DNA of 64,000 nt from Theocolax elegans (GCA_026168455.1 CM047431.1:23129365-23193364), one strand, 5' to 3'. Counted from the first letter of the stretch, positions 22,248 to 33,984 are shown. The notes: generated by a model from the sequence alone, not told the origin. Program-made: numbers and translations.

Positions 22248-23491
22248 CCCTTTGAAGCACAGTGTTCATCCTGATGGACACATTGATTTATTGCTTCTTT
22301 TGCCATTTTAGAACAACATTATGGATTTCAACAGGGTCTTTTGCATTCTTTCAGTTCATTAATAGTTCAAAAACATAATTTTGCAGTTGAAATCAATATA
22401 TTGGGTTATTTTTTAATATTTTTAAATGAACAAAGAAGAAAAAAATTGATTTTTTGGGAAGAAATTCATTATTGACGCGAATAATGAGAGTATCCCTTTC
22501 AAATTTGGTATCCAAAGGTTTTTGGGGTCGCTGAATAAGAATATTGCATGAGATTCCGAAAATTCTGCATATAAGATGGCGGATTTAAAATGGCGGATAT
22601 AACGTTTTCCCTATATCGATACAAATACTCTAGAATTCATCTCTAAAGGGTTTTTGGGGTCGCTGAATAATAATTTGACATCAGATTTGAAAAATTGTGT
22701 ATCCAAGATGGCGGATCTAAAATGGCGGGCAAGAATATTTCCTATATTGATACCAATACTCTAAAATTCATATCTAAAGGGTTTTAGGGGTCGCAGATAG
22801 CGATTCTGATATCAGGTTTCCGAAATAATGCTTTCAAAATGGCGGATATGTATATTTTTATGTTGGCTTGAATACTCTTAAACTCATATCTAAAGTGCCT
22901 CAATCTCAGTGATAATCAATATCATACTAGTTTTCTGAAATTCTGCAGCCAAGATGGCTATATTATTTTGGATATATTATTTCGGAAATCTGATATCAGA
23001 TTCGTTATCAGCGAGCCCTAAATGCCTTTACATTGAATTTTGAAGTATTCAGGACAATATAGAAAAAAATGCCTGTCCGCCATTTTGAATTCGCCATTTT
23101 GGATACATCACTTAGGAAACCTGATATCAGATTCGTTATCAGCGACCCCTAAAACTCATTAGTTATGAATTTTAAAGTTTTCAAGCGAATATAGAAAAAA
23201 ATCTATGTCCGCCATTCTGAATCCGCCATCTTAGATGCAAAATTCGAACAATCTAATGTCAGATTCATAATCAGCGACTTCAAAAACCCCTATATATAAA
23301 TTATTATTTAAATATCCTGGAGAGAAAAATGTATGCTTCAAAGGTTAAAAATCGTTGTCCGCCATATTGAATCCGCCATCTTTCATAATTTCATAGATCT
23401 GACATCTGATTCGTAATCAGCGATCTCGAAAACCCCTATGTACAAATTTTTAGCCAATCAACTCTAATAGAAAAATGTATGCCTCAAAGGG
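22248..23491. mobile_element. piggyBac-like non-autonomous element with tandem-repeat arms
   Basis: Flanked by TTAA at 22244-22247 and 23492-23495. The termini CCCTTTGAAGCA and TGCCTCAAAGGG form a 12-bp inverted repeat with one mismatch. TTAA targets and CCC...GGG ends are typical of piggyBac. Inside, about four roughly 130-bp units with AAGATGGCGGAT and TTTTTGGGGTCGCTGA run rightward (22490-22950), and about four run in the opposite orientation (22970-23480), so the element folds back. A second CTTCAAAGGTTAA end occurs at 23340, suggesting duplication of the right end. No transposase is encoded. Confidence 0.8.
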
Positions 23492-23495
23492 TTAA

Positions 23496-23913
23496 GAGAT
23501 TTGGCAGATTTTTTATATATTATTTACGTTAACTAATATACTTTTCTAAACTTAAAATTATTATAATTACTTAAAATTATATTTGGATAATTTTAACCAG
23601 ATTTTCTTAATTATTGTTTAGTTTGGTCCAAAGAAATCAGAGGTCGGTAATAATAATTCTTAAATTGATTACACGTAAATAACAGGAATTTTGAATTTTA
23701 AAATTGAAATATAGAATAATTTACCTTGAAGTCCAGAATGTATACATATCGAGTCCTGGACTTCGAGTAGGTATGTCGGAAAATCGGCGTTATTTAATTT
23801 TTCCGATTTAATAAAAATTGTAGCACCTGTGCAAGGGTGACAATTTTTTGTTAATTTTGCTTGTTAAATTTATATTTTTGACAACGCGGACCGGCTCTCG
23901 CGTTAAATAAAAA
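23496..23913. other. AT-rich, no recognised feature
   Basis: A short imperfect hairpin GTCCAGAATG...GAGTCCTGGACTTC near 23732-23770 is the only structure noted. Confidence 0.4.
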
Positions 23914-23917
23914 TTAT

Positions 23918-24654
23918 GTGACGAGTGACGATATCGGAAGTCACTCGACATGGTTCTCCGTCGCGTGGCCCGCCCGGCCGTCAGATGAGACCGCGCATGA
24001 TACGAAAGGGAGGGGAAACGAGAGAGAATCGGCAGGACACACTCGCTCGTGGACAGCCGAGCCATGAGGTGCTCCCGAAAGGACTTAGTGATCGAGTACG
24101 ACAGACAAGTGTGAAAGGTCGAGAGATAGCCGCCGAAACACCCTAGAGCGAAGGCAAGACTCCCTTCGAAGAGCCGACGTGCAAGGTTAGCGGTAGCCAT
24201 TTACTGGGGAAGGTAGCGTGTCCGCGTAACCCGCGTTCTCTCTCCGCGTCGCGATCGCGCGTACGAGCGGAGGTTCCCGCGATCGCTTCTCGACCGTACG
24301 GCAAACGGTATACCCCGCGGATATCGGTAACTCGAAAACTGTAATCTAAAACCTATTTGTGAATAAAGCAAGATTTCATTTTATTTCTCGGCTCGTTGTT
24401 ATTTCGATATCCCGTATTATCTGAGGATCCCCACTACCTCGTCCGGAGAGCAGACGAGCCCGCGGTACTCGTCTGCATTTATAGAATTCGTGTTTCCAGA
24501 GGTGGGCTCACGAGTGAGCCCATATCAACGTACACGGTGATTATCGAGTGATCGACGTGTTGTCGACAAGGAGTGTTGGAGGTCCGGTTGTGCGCGAAGG
24601 TAAGTTCGCTACGCGCAACCTCGAGTTTCCCTTCATCCCGATCACACCGTTACA
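23918..24654 (+). mobile_element. Solo LTR (737 bp) with ATTA target duplication
   Basis: Starts TGTGACGAGTG, ends CACACCGTTACA, flanked by ATTA at 23914-23917 and 24655-24658. GC-rich against AT-rich flanks. AATAAAG near 24362 could be its polyadenylation signal. Open frames in it (for example 23925-24146) carry no known protein. Confidence 0.8.
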
Positions 24655-24658
24655 ATTA

Positions 24659-25800
24659 TAATATTATTTTTTTTATAAATCTGCGATTGTAAGAGGTCAC
24701 AGTGGCGAGTGGCAAGAGGCACAGTTGTAGTTGGATAGTAATATATTTATATTTATTTATCTATTTATTTATTTTTTTATATATTCAATTTTTTAGTATT
24801 TAGTTGGATTTAAAAATTTCTTTTTTTTGTTTTTCATTTAATTTTTAGTTACTCGTAAAATTTCCCTTTATTATTGTATCTTTTATTTATTGTTTCGTTA
24901 TTATTGTATCTTTACTTGTTTTGTAATAAATTCAATTATTCCGCGTTTAATAAAGTCATTTTTTCCTCTCGATTTGTTTGTAAGATTTATTTTCAAAATT
25001 ATTGTTCAACTAAATAATTGTTAATATTAGGTATGAAAGGAAATTACAAATAGGTGTGCTTAATTTTTTCTTGAAACTTAAAAGGGAAAGTATTCATACT
25101 TCATCTTAGTGGTCTAATAATTTTATTATTTAAAACCACCTAATAATTTGAAGAAAAGCATACCGATTTTTTTTTGTAAATAAGCGTCCATCACTAGTGC
25201 AACACTTTTTTATTAATTGTAGGGAAATTTAAATAACCAATTCAAAAATAAAGATAGATTAAATCTTATACCATTTTATGCAATGTAAAATTTTATTTAA
25301 TATATGGAGATTCGGTGAATTAATGTTATTTAACTATCAAAAACGGATTCTATATAACTTACGAACGTTTGTTGTTCAACGTTCAATATTCCCTCGGTGG
25401 CAACCATCTCCTTTACTGCGTCATCCATGTGCAATCAAAAAAGTTTAAAATAAAAAGAGAAATGAAAAATATAAGATCTAATAAAATCAAATCATAAAAG
25501 AAAAGATTCATGCATTTATAATAAGCTTTATGATTATAATGAAATTAAATAATATTGAATAAAAAGTTTATATCTCATGCGGAAGGTCAACGTTGTTGAG
25601 AATTGGTCCATTTCCTCCGATGCGGGTTCTTCCGGTTGCAATTTTTTAGAAAAGTGTAAATATTTAAATTTTATTTATTAAAGGACTTGCATATGTAGGA
25701 TATGAGAGGGTGAATTAATGCATGCAAAAATAAAAACAATAGAAATTAAATTTGTTGGCCCTTGGCTCTGTTTCCAATTTATTAAAAAGGCATTCAAGTT
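24659..25800. other. AT-rich, no recognised feature
   Basis: Long T- and A-rich runs and no protein-like ORF. I see nothing assignable. Confidence 0.5.
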
Positions 25801-25829
25801 ACAATTTGAATTATCAATTTTACATATAT

Positions 25830-26840
25830 ATATATCAAACGAATTTCGCGTTAGATATAATTATCATTCGCGGGAAAAACATTTTTAATGTAATTACGCG
25901 AATTCCCGAGTTAAGTGCAAAATGAGAATTCGAAAAAAAAATTACTTGATCGAGTCTGTTAACGGATTCGCGACGCGGAAACATAACGAACGATCTTTTA
26001 CGTTCACTATTTAAATAAAAAGAAATTAATGCGCGACGAGATCACGGAATTCGCGACGCGGAAGATAAAATTTCTCCGGATTCCTGGATGCCGATTTCTA
26101 AAACAGGTGTTGCAGAACCTTAAGGTTCACCCAGCCTAGCCTCAGGCATCGGCGTCATCCTTACGGATGGGGCGCACATAAGGGTAAGAGTCGAAACTCT
26201 TTTACCTGTTTTTTTAAAAAAAAGAACTTTTCGCAGTCCCATGTAAAACATGGAACCACTCGGGGCCTGTCGCCGCTAGGGCTACCCAGCTCCTAAAAGG
26301 AAAGGATTATGAATAGAGGTTTCTGTCGTGCAGCATACTTACTACTGCCAAATTACTCAATACTTCCTTAGGCTTAAAATCTTCCTTGACTCTTTGAATG
26401 ATCGGGCGTAACTGAATAAATGAAATCTATGAGAATGTCTCGATACTCCTGCTCCCGAGTAAATTATCTCGCCGTACTAGATGAAAGACGAGATAATCTG
26501 ATGCGCGAAGGGTTTATCCTAATTACGCATATATTAGGTACGCGCACCTAGATTTTCAAAGATATTTTATCAATTTGTACTTTTTCATTGATAATTACTA
26601 TGATAAAGGAAACAATTTATTGATTCATTAAACGAGGAGTGTTAATCTTGATTTTATTAATGCAATATTAAAAATAAACTGTTTAATTTATTAATATTCT
26701 AATAATAATAGAAAAAAGATTTGATAATTAATACTCATACACGTGTTCTCGGTCTCCTCTTTGTGCGGATCTTCGTCGTCGCGCACGAACTTGGTGACCC
26801 CGCGTTGTGGTAAGGGGAAACACACATAGGCGTAGAGTGT
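25830..26840. mobile_element. Possible retroelement remnant (GC-rich patches)
   Basis: The phrase TTCGCGACGCGGAA occurs twice (about 25970 and 26050). GC-rich patches at 26090-26320 and 26740-26830 stand out from AT-rich surroundings. The end patch has TTGGTGACCCCG near 26791, which resembles a BEL/Pao primer-binding region. No boundaries, target duplication or protein were found. Confidence 0.3.
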
Positions 26841-27439
26841 CGAAATATATGATTTTTCTCATTTCGCGCATTTTATTTATTTATTTATTATTATTATTTT
26901 ATTTGATGAAAATGGGATTGTTGCACTAGATAGGTACGCAATCTAGCAAACACATCCAAGCTCACTTGGAGTCATTAGAGATGCATATTGAAGGCTCTAT
27001 ATTTAAACATCCCGAACGACTCTAATAGTGGCTATTGGATAATACGGCTTAAGAGTTCGCAGCCGAGACAGACTCAAGGGTTCTGGGTTGATATCATATT
27101 ATTTTGGAATGGTTTCGGGGGTAATATTATATGTTGAATACAGGAATCATAGTGTTATCATTTTAAAAAGTATATTTGACCTTGAAATAGTGATTGCAAG
27201 ATCAAATTTTTTATTTGGTATTTCGACTTAAAAATTGGTATACCAACGTATTTTAATACTTTGAATACAAAACATTTCATAGTGATTATTTAAACCATTG
27301 ATTACTATTAGTTTTTTGGCAGATCAACACATAGATATTTTTTCTTGCGGAAGATGTTTTATTAATAATATTCTTATTATTTCATCATTCTCTTTATTTA
27401 CTAAGTTGTCAAAAAAATACAAGCAATTATTTTTGATTA

Positions 27440-28182
27440 AGTTGCTGATATTGAAACTTGGAGTAGTGGCGAATCTGAACCTGAAATACATGATTTGGAG
27501 AATGAGGAAACTTATGAAGTTGATTTGGTAGAAAATGATTATGATGAGACTCAAATTTTTGAAAACGCGTATTTTTATCCATTAATCAAAGATTTTCAAT
27601 GTATTTCTAAAATAAATCCTAACATCTTTATATCGAAGAATAAAGCAATCAATCACTTTAAATACTTTTTTAATTCCCCTCTGATTGAAAGAATTATAGA
27701 TGAGACGAATCGCTATGAAAGTCAGAATCATGAAAATCGGCAATCCCATCAAAAAACTTGGTCTCCTCTTACAAAAGATGAATTTGAATGTTTTCTTGGC
27801 CTTTCAATTCTAATGGGCCATATTTGAAAAGGTGACTTGAAAGACTATTGGTCTAAAGATCCTCTGCTTTATACTCCAATTTTCGGTCAAATAATGCGTC
27901 GTGATAGGTTTCTTGCAATCTTACGCCATTTACATTTTCATGATAATGAAGATACCTCGGAAATCGCTCACCATCCTTTAGTGAAAATAAAACCAATAAT
28001 AGACTATCTACAAAGTAAATTCTCAGCAGCTATTATTCCAAGGTTCGCTACAAGTTGAAGGTGTCACTTGTGTTCTTTACGTAAAATTACTAGTGGAATA
28101 AAATACATGAGCTCTGATTGTGATATTCCTTTATGCGTAGCTCCATGTTTTGAAGAATATCACACAAAACCCTGCTAAAAAT
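27440..28182 (+). pseudogene. piggyBac transposase, internally deleted
   Basis: A DDE_Tnp_1_7-type transposase. The N-terminal acidic part (27440-27560) is followed by the conserved block ECFLGLSILMGHI (about 27787), then a stop, then DYWSKDPLLYTP and RRDRFLAILRHLHFHD (27843-27955). Near 28040-28060 the sequence jumps to the C-terminal cysteine-rich zinc domain (CHLCSL...DCDIPLCVAPCFEEYH, about 28065-28165). The catalytic aspartate region, more than half of a normal piggyBac transposase, is missing. A stop (TGA 27825) and a frame change also disrupt it. Its 3' element end is at 28741; the 5' end is not identified. Confidence 0.85.
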
Positions 28183-28237
28183 AATCGATTGAAATCGATA
28201 GACATGGAAAGATTTCAATCGATTATTTTTAGCAGGG
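28170..28237. repeat. Perfect 27-bp-arm hairpin over the transposase stop codon
   Basis: Arms 28170-28196 (CCCTGCTAAAAATAATCG...) and 28211-28237 are exact reverse complements around a 14-bp loop. The transposase TAA lies inside the left arm. Confidence 0.9.
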
Positions 28238-28741
28238 AAGAGACATTATCATAAAGTTAAATATTTAGAGGTGAGAGGCAAGGGAACTCACGCAAATAAA
28301 GCACCCCAACGTGAGAGCACCCCAAAGGGATCAAATTTTCACCACATCCACGCTGTTGATTCTGGGTTATGCTAAGAGCGAAAACTAATATATTTTTTCA
28401 TAATACATCAGTATTAAAAATGCATGTAATGCATATCCTTTTTGGATTAAAATACTACAAATAATGAATTTGACCTTCAAATATAGTTTTCAAGGTCGAG
28501 GATGTCTCCTGAACATTTTTTGATATTTTTTTCGAATTCAGCGCATCCAAATACGTCTAAAAGTACTCCTAACTCACCAAATTAAATTTCTAGCATTGGG
28601 CTTTACGTTCCAGACGGGGCTGGTCGATATATCGACCACCAATTTTGTCAGGTACTCCACGTGACATATGTTTTCATTTTATGCACAAATATTGTGTAAA
28701 AAAAGTCTAATTTCAGCGTCAAAATCCCCGTCCTTAAAAGG
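28238..28741 (+). mobile_element. 3' subterminal and terminal part of the piggyBac element
   Basis: Homologous in reverse complement to 37202-37860: GGGAAGAGACATTA, GTGAGAGGCAAGGG, GGTTATGCTAAGAGCG, and the 16-bp palindrome GGTCGATATATCGACC near 28621 (37310 in the other copy). It ends CGTCCTTAAAAGG before TTAA at 28742-28745, a piggyBac-type end. Confidence 0.75.
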
Positions 28742-28745
28742 TTAA

Positions 28746-28985
28746 CAAAATATAAATTAAATAATTATGTTTCGTAATTATGCCAACGTTTCGTTGACGT
28801 GGTCTGCCAACCTCTTCAGGCTTTTTATTAAACACAAAAAAACCAAATTACAATTGAGAACGCACATATGAAAATACACTGACAATGAAAGATTTTGTAC
28901 CTTTAATCGGATTGTCGATGTGTCAAATGATCTGTTAAATTTTGTGCACATCGTCGTGTTTATATATGAGTAGATAATCTATGGC
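28746..28985. other. AT-rich, no recognised feature
   Basis: No ORF or repeat that I can name. Confidence 0.4.
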
Positions 28986-29185
28986 GCTTCTATTGGAGGA
29001 TGATTGTGAAGGAGGTGAGAATCTACCCCCACCATTTTTAGTCCAGAAGCGCCATAGAGTTCTGCAGAGGGAAAGGATGAGGATCTGCCCCCACTATTTT
29101 CAGTCCAGAAGCACCATAGAGTTCTGCTGGAGTGAGGGGATGTGAGTTTATCCCCACCACTTTTAGTCCAGAAGCGCCATAGGAT
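28986..29185. repeat. Minisatellite A, about 65-bp units
   Basis: Three degenerate units each containing TTTAGTCCAGAAGCGCCATA (about 29036, 29098, 29163) separated by purine-rich spacers with GGATG. It is followed by AGCAATC and TCGTTTGCAC repeats to about 29345. Confidence 0.8.
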
Positions 29186-29689
29186 TTTCTTTTGTAGTGT
29201 GTGTGTGTGTTTCAATGCAACTTGATAGCAATCAATAAAACTGTATTCAAGTGGTTTTTACTTTATTCTAATTGTTTGCACATTGATAGTAATCGTTTGC
29301 ACATTGCTTGCAATCGTTTGCACTTTGATTTGCACATTCTACCATTCTCTCTATATTACCCTAAGTAAATTATTTTCTAATATTGATCACGCGCACCCAT
29401 AATTTAGTTTTTCTTTTTCTATCTGAATGCGTTTGAGTATGATGAGAGAAAATGAACTAGCCACACGTCAGCTCAAAGTATTTAAAGTACCGAGCAACAC
29501 TGAAGCATATTGTCAATTAATTCTTCCATCATTGAATACATAGCTTTCTAAATTTACCGCATTACAATTACAGACGCGATAAATAAACAACTCCACGAGA
29601 CCTACGAAAACTCCCAATGTATTTACTGCAAGAGCGTGAAACCGACTAAGCAGCTTGAGCCCCCTTTCTTGACGGTCGATGTGTCCCTA
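29186..29689. other. TTTGCAC-type short repeats and AT-rich sequence
   Basis: 29216-29345 holds several copies of ATCGTTTGCAC. These recur at 29998-30080 behind minisatellite B, so the pair minisatellite plus TTTGCAC tract was duplicated as a unit. Nothing else is recognised. Confidence 0.5.
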
Positions 29690-30080
29690 CCCCCTCTACT
29701 ACTACTTCCACCACTTTTAGTCCAGAAGTGCCACAAAGTTCTACTGGGGCAGAGGATGTAAGTCTATCCCCACCACTTTTAGTCCAGAAGTGCCACTAGT
29801 TCTACTTAGGGAGAGGATGTAAATCTACGCCGACCAATTTTAGTCCAGAAATATGACAGAGTTCTACTGAGGAGAGGGGATGTGAATTTACCCCTATAAA
29901 TTTTGTGTCACGAGGGTGGGGGAGCAGTCCTATCCCATATATTCCTTTTGATTCCAGGAACGCCATGAGGTTTTTCAATGGGTGCATGTGTTTGATTGCA
30001 CCTGATAGCAATCGTTTACACTTTAATTAATTGGTTTGCACTTTATTCAAATCGTTTACATATTGATAGTTTGCATCTAA
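29690..30080. repeat. Minisatellite B and TTTGCAC tract, second copy
   Basis: Units with TTTTAGTCCAGAAGTGCCAC at about 29714, 29778 and a diverged one near 29840, then the TTTGCAC tract. The minus-strand open frame here (29802-30011) is an artefact of the repeat. Confidence 0.75.
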
Positions 30081-30747
30081 TTTGAGAAAGTGTACTCTCT
30101 AGTCCTGCTTATTTACTTCTTACTATTATTAAACGTTTTGTAGCCCTTTGCTTTAGGGCAAGACATTATACTTGATGAAAACGTTTCTTTAGAATATGTA
30201 TTCCATTACGGTAAAGGTGTCTTTTCCTTTTTCTCTTCATTCTCCAAGAGGGGAGAAAGACGAACTGCACTGTTGCTAGGACACATGATCGAATAATGGA
30301 AGATAATGATATTGTTAGTATTTATACATTTTTATCTTTAACTCTCCATTTCTTTCTTTCCCTAGACTACGTCTACTTTATCATATGTATTATCATCAAT
30401 TCCGATATTTGTTAAACACGTTCGTCGTTCTAATTCTTGATCGTTAACGGTCGACTTATCTAAATAGTTCTCTTTGATATCTAAGTAAGGAAGCAGCTAA
30501 AGTGTACTACTGCAGAGCCCCATGATGAAATGATGAGTCAATAACGTACTACTCTTTTTAATTTTTGAAGACGTTTATTTGTATCCCTACTTTTCTTACC
30601 CATGCAAGGTAGCAAACAAAGTATAATGCTGTTCAGTTCCATGATGTAATATGCACTTATACGTATTTCCATTCCATGATAGATTCGTTTGTATAAAATC
30701 TACGCATCATCTTCACATTATGCAAGGCACAAATAAATTTGCATGCA
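30081..30747. other. AT-rich, no recognised feature
   Basis: No gene-like ORF and no repeat unit supported. Confidence 0.45.
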
Positions 30748-31194
30748 TTATTGTGATTGGAACGGACTGTTGCTAATTTCGGATTGGTGATCCCACTCGT
30801 CAATATCATTGACTGCAATGTTGAAACGTTCAAGCCACTCTTTTCTCAAACCACCAATGATGAAAATCCGATCAGCGTTGCGTAACCGGTCTCGAATAAT
30901 AGTCCCGATTTCTGTGTAATCGAGATCCCTAGAGTTCCAAGTTAGATCATGGTAGCAGAATTCAAACCACAGATACTTATGTCTATATTTCTGAGAGAGC
31001 TTGTTCCAGGCGAATGGTGCTTTGAAGAGAAACAGTTCAGGTTGAGCGTAACTGGTGAGAGGATAAATTGCTAGCTCCTTCAGAACAAAATCTTTACATA
31101 GCTTGATAAATCCTTGAACGTCTATTGCGCACTCTATCTGGACAACGTATGAGATGCTGCAAAAAAGAACTCTATAACACACTTCATCATTCAT
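30748..31194 (-). CDS. Uncharacterised 148-codon ORF, possibly an element-borne gene fragment
   Basis: Open frame from ATG 31194 to a stop at 30748 with normal amino-acid composition, in sharp contrast to AT-rich chance frames. It shows AIDVQGF near residue 24, KELAIYPL near residue 39, PFAWNKLSQKYRHKYLWFE around residues 60-78 and YHDLTWNS near residue 81. I have the impression of an uncharacterised arthropod family with a D-x-x-GF plus KELA pattern, but cannot name it. An RNase H-like or exonuclease-like fold is conceivable because of the acidic motif before a hydrophobic strand; this is a guess. The ATG may be internal to a longer ancestral protein. No TATA box, introns or neighbours help. 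Confidence 0.45.
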   Translation of the reverse strand: MNDEVCYRVLFCSISYVVQIECAIDVQGFIKLCKDFVLKELAIYPLTSYAQPELFLFKAPFAWNKLSQKYRHKYLWFEFCYHDLTWNSRDLDYTEIGTIIRDRLRNADRIFIIGGLRKEWLERFNIAVNDIDEWDHQSEISNSPFQSQ

Positions 31195-31680
31195 TTCAGA
31201 TATCCTTAATGCTAGGTGGTCCCTTTAGGTAAAAAGTATGCAACTTAGTATAAAAGTATTGAAAACTTTCAAAGGAGTATCAAATGTATTTAAAGCTATT
31301 AAAAGAATTTCTAGCATAGTATAAAAAGTGTATAAAATGCATTATAATTAGTATAGAAGAGTGTCCAATGTATTATAAAGAGTATTCAAAAGAACTAACT
31401 TTAAATACATTCTGAGTGCATCATGAAAGTATTAAAAAGGTATCAAAAGAGTATCAAGTGTATTATAAATAGTATTAAAGAGTATCTAATGTATTATAAC
31501 AGTATTAAAAAGTACTTTGAATACATCTTGAGTGAAAAAATAATAATGTTATATAAGTGGTTTATTTATAGTTCTCCATCCTTACAACTATTCAATAACT
31601 ATTTACATTCTTTGAAAATCCTATGTGATCAGTTTCATGGGAAACGTAAAATTCATTATTAAAATTTTGTGAACTTTACA
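31195..31680. repeat. Degenerate GTATTAAAAGAGTATC repeats
   Basis: Many imperfect copies of a roughly 30-bp AT-rich unit (GTATCAAATGTATTATAA, AGTATTAAAAAG). The reverse complement of the same pattern occurs at 56950-57220. The open frame at 31423-31662 is a product of the repeat. Confidence 0.65.
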
Positions 31681-32052
31681 TATAGAATTATTATTATATT
31701 AATGCTCAGTGACATGAATGTGTAAAGTTACATTGACTTGAATAATTTTAATGGTTAAAATAATGTTATTAAAGTGGATAAGCTATCGTTGTTCAACCTT
31801 ATAGTTATTTAATCATTTTTGTTACATTTCTGTAAAACTAATATGTGTCAATTGCAAAAATCTTTTATAAATTTTGTGAAATATTATACGTATAGAAAAT
31901 TTTTATTATACTGCTGAGTGACATATAAATGTTTAATAATCGCATTGACTTTAATCATGTTAATTAAAAAATAATATTAATTAAATGAATTAGTTGTTGT
32001 TGTTCATGGTTATTCACATGTAGCAGCTGCAAATATCACTTGGCTGTTTTAT
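31681..32052. other. AT-rich, no recognised feature
   Basis: Weak internal repetition of TGAGTGACAT with nearby AT runs; nothing assignable. The AACT target duplication follows at 32053. Confidence 0.4.
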
Positions 32053-32056
32053 AACT

Positions 32057-33572
32057 TGTCACGCTGCACTGGGGATTATGTACAGGTGATGGGGATAATA
32101 AAGGTAATATATGTGTAAAATAATTAAATTTATTATCTACTCCGATTTATATAATTACGGGTGCCAGTCGCGTCCTTTACGCGGGCTCAAGCTCGGCTGC
32201 GATCGGCTCAGGGAGGGGGCGAATTTAGGAAGGCGTAAAGCGGCTCACTGCAGATTGCACGAGTGCAATTATAAATTAAAAGTCGCGAATCGCTGGCTGA
32301 ATCGGTGTGTTACTCGTCCGCGACAAGTTTAATGTTGACCGACGGAGCGGCTGCGATACACGATCGCGGTGTCGAAAGCTGCTCGAAAAGGGGGGAAAAA
32401 AAGGGGAAAACGCGTTAACTCGCACACACACACTAAGGAAGCACGGGATTGAACTGCACAAAATAAAGGAGGCACTGAGAAGTATACACCAACATTTCGT
32501 GTCTTCGCTGCTCTCGCTCACTATTGCTCAGCACACAATTTCGCACACTCGCTAGTATCTCGCTTCGGATCAGCTTATCTCTCACGAAATTCGGGCGTCG
32601 TGACCTTACGGCGATCGGAAGAGCTCTGCTCTCCTCGGCGTGGTCGACGCATTGCCTGTGTGCGCGCATGCATCGCGACGGCCCACTTGCGGTGCGTACG
32701 CGGCCTTACTTGAGTGCGGCTAAAGTAACATGGCCGCCGCATCGTCTAGTAGTGTACTCCTCGTCAGTTCCAACAACAACGATGCCGTTGACGACGACGT
32801 AAGCTGCCTGCCAGGTAACTATTTCTCGTTCCTTATCACTAACCCGTCGGCTAATAATATCGGTGTTCACAGGGCCGCGGGAGGTGTATGTACGCGGCAC
32901 GTCGACGCGGGCTCTTGGGTGTTGTCGCGGCCGATATCTCCTTCTCTCTCGCTCTCCTTGAGGCGCACGACGTGACAGGTGCAACGGCGTGCTGGAGCTG
33001 CTTGGACAAACACATGGCGATAATTCAGGTAAATATCAACTTGGAAGACGGCTTGATGTGTAGTCTTATTAATATTGTGTGTGTGTGTGTACTTATAATG
33101 CTCACTTAACCTCTTCCCAAGTCCTCTCCTATACACACTTGTTTAAGTAAGTGTGTGCTCCTGTCTGCTATCTTATAATGAATATTGCTATATTAGCTGG
33201 TGCTTCCAGGTTTCCTGGATTATTGCTGGCTGACGAACTTCCTCAGGACAATACCTCAGCATGCTGCTTCATTGGCTCTTTGTCAGGCTCATTATTAGAT
33301 TACTTCAAGAGTAATCTGTGCTTCATTGAACTCCTTCTGTGTCCTACTCGGCTGCTCCCCTGTGCACCTTTGTTTATAGGCTCGGTGGTTTTATATTATG
33401 TGTTAAGGAGCTCGGTTACTGGGAGGGTATTATTGTTTATTATTTATAGGCTCTTGGGGTAATTAGGCAAGGATAGGTTTGGTTAGGCTTGTATGTGTGT
33501 GTGTGCTCGTACAGGGAAGTAAGGTGTAGTTTATTGTCGCTCTTAATGACATGCATTATTTGCATTGTCACA
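32057..33572 (-). mobile_element. Solo LTR (1516 bp) with AACT target duplication
   Basis: Plus-strand ends TGTCACGCTG and GCATTGTCACA, flanked by AACT at 32053-32056 and 33573-33576. Orientation is minus because the TAATCCCCAG motif (as CTGGGGATTA, 32068-32078) lies just inside the left end, the U5 end in the other LTRs. A 5'-truncated relative is at 12935-13733. Numerous open frames inside have no recognisable protein. Confidence 0.88.
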
Positions 33573-33576
33573 AACT

Positions 33577-33770
33577 ATATGACAAGGGTAGATTTATACA
33601 CCCAAGAATTAAACACGTAATGTTTGCGCACAAATTAAACGATTATTTTTATTAATTTAAATTACTTTGGAAAATATTTGTGCTCAAACATTATGTCTTT
33701 AATTCTTGGGTGTACAAATATACTCTTGCCAGCTATTTAAGGCACATAGGTTTTTGAAATAATATATTTA
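33577..33770. repeat. Imperfect inverted repeat
   Basis: CACCCAAGAATTAAACACGT (33600) pairs with TTAATTCTTGGGTGTAC (33700), and AATGTTTGCGCACAAATT pairs with AATATTTGTGCTCAAACAT, giving a hairpin of about 50-bp arms over 33593-33716. It may be a small TIR element. 33761-33770 is the SINE target duplication. Confidence 0.6.
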
Positions 33771-33984
33771 TAATGGCCTGCGATGGTTCAGTCGGTAGGG
33801 CGTCGGGCTCGTAATCTGGAGGTCCCAGGTTCGATTCCCGGTCCCGGCCGATTGATACAAGTACCACTGGGGAATGTATTTTCAACAAGTGCTTTCTTCA
33901 CAAAGACATCGTATGACCTCCGTCGCTGATTAGTACCGGTTTTGGAGCATAAAAAGAGCGACGTTAAAATTACAAAATAAAAAA
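33771..33984 (+). mobile_element. tRNA-derived SINE (about 214 bp)
   Basis: The 5' 76 bp are tRNA-like: A box TGGTTCAGTCGG, anticodon-loop-like CTCGTAA (would read CGT, Thr), B box GGTTCGATTCC. The acceptor stem is mismatched, so it is not a working tRNA. A non-tRNA body (ACTGGGGAATG...AAAAAGAGCGACG) and an A-rich tail follow. It is flanked by a 10-bp duplication AATATATTTA (33761-33770, 33985-33994), showing LINE-mediated insertion. Confidence 0.85.

Noticed and set aside
23808..24200. 130-codon minus-strand ORF
   Set aside because: Chance frame across the GC-rich solo LTR 23918-24654.
33771..33850. Functional tRNA-Thr gene
   Set aside because: The acceptor stem has mismatches, and a SINE body, A-rich tail and target duplication follow.
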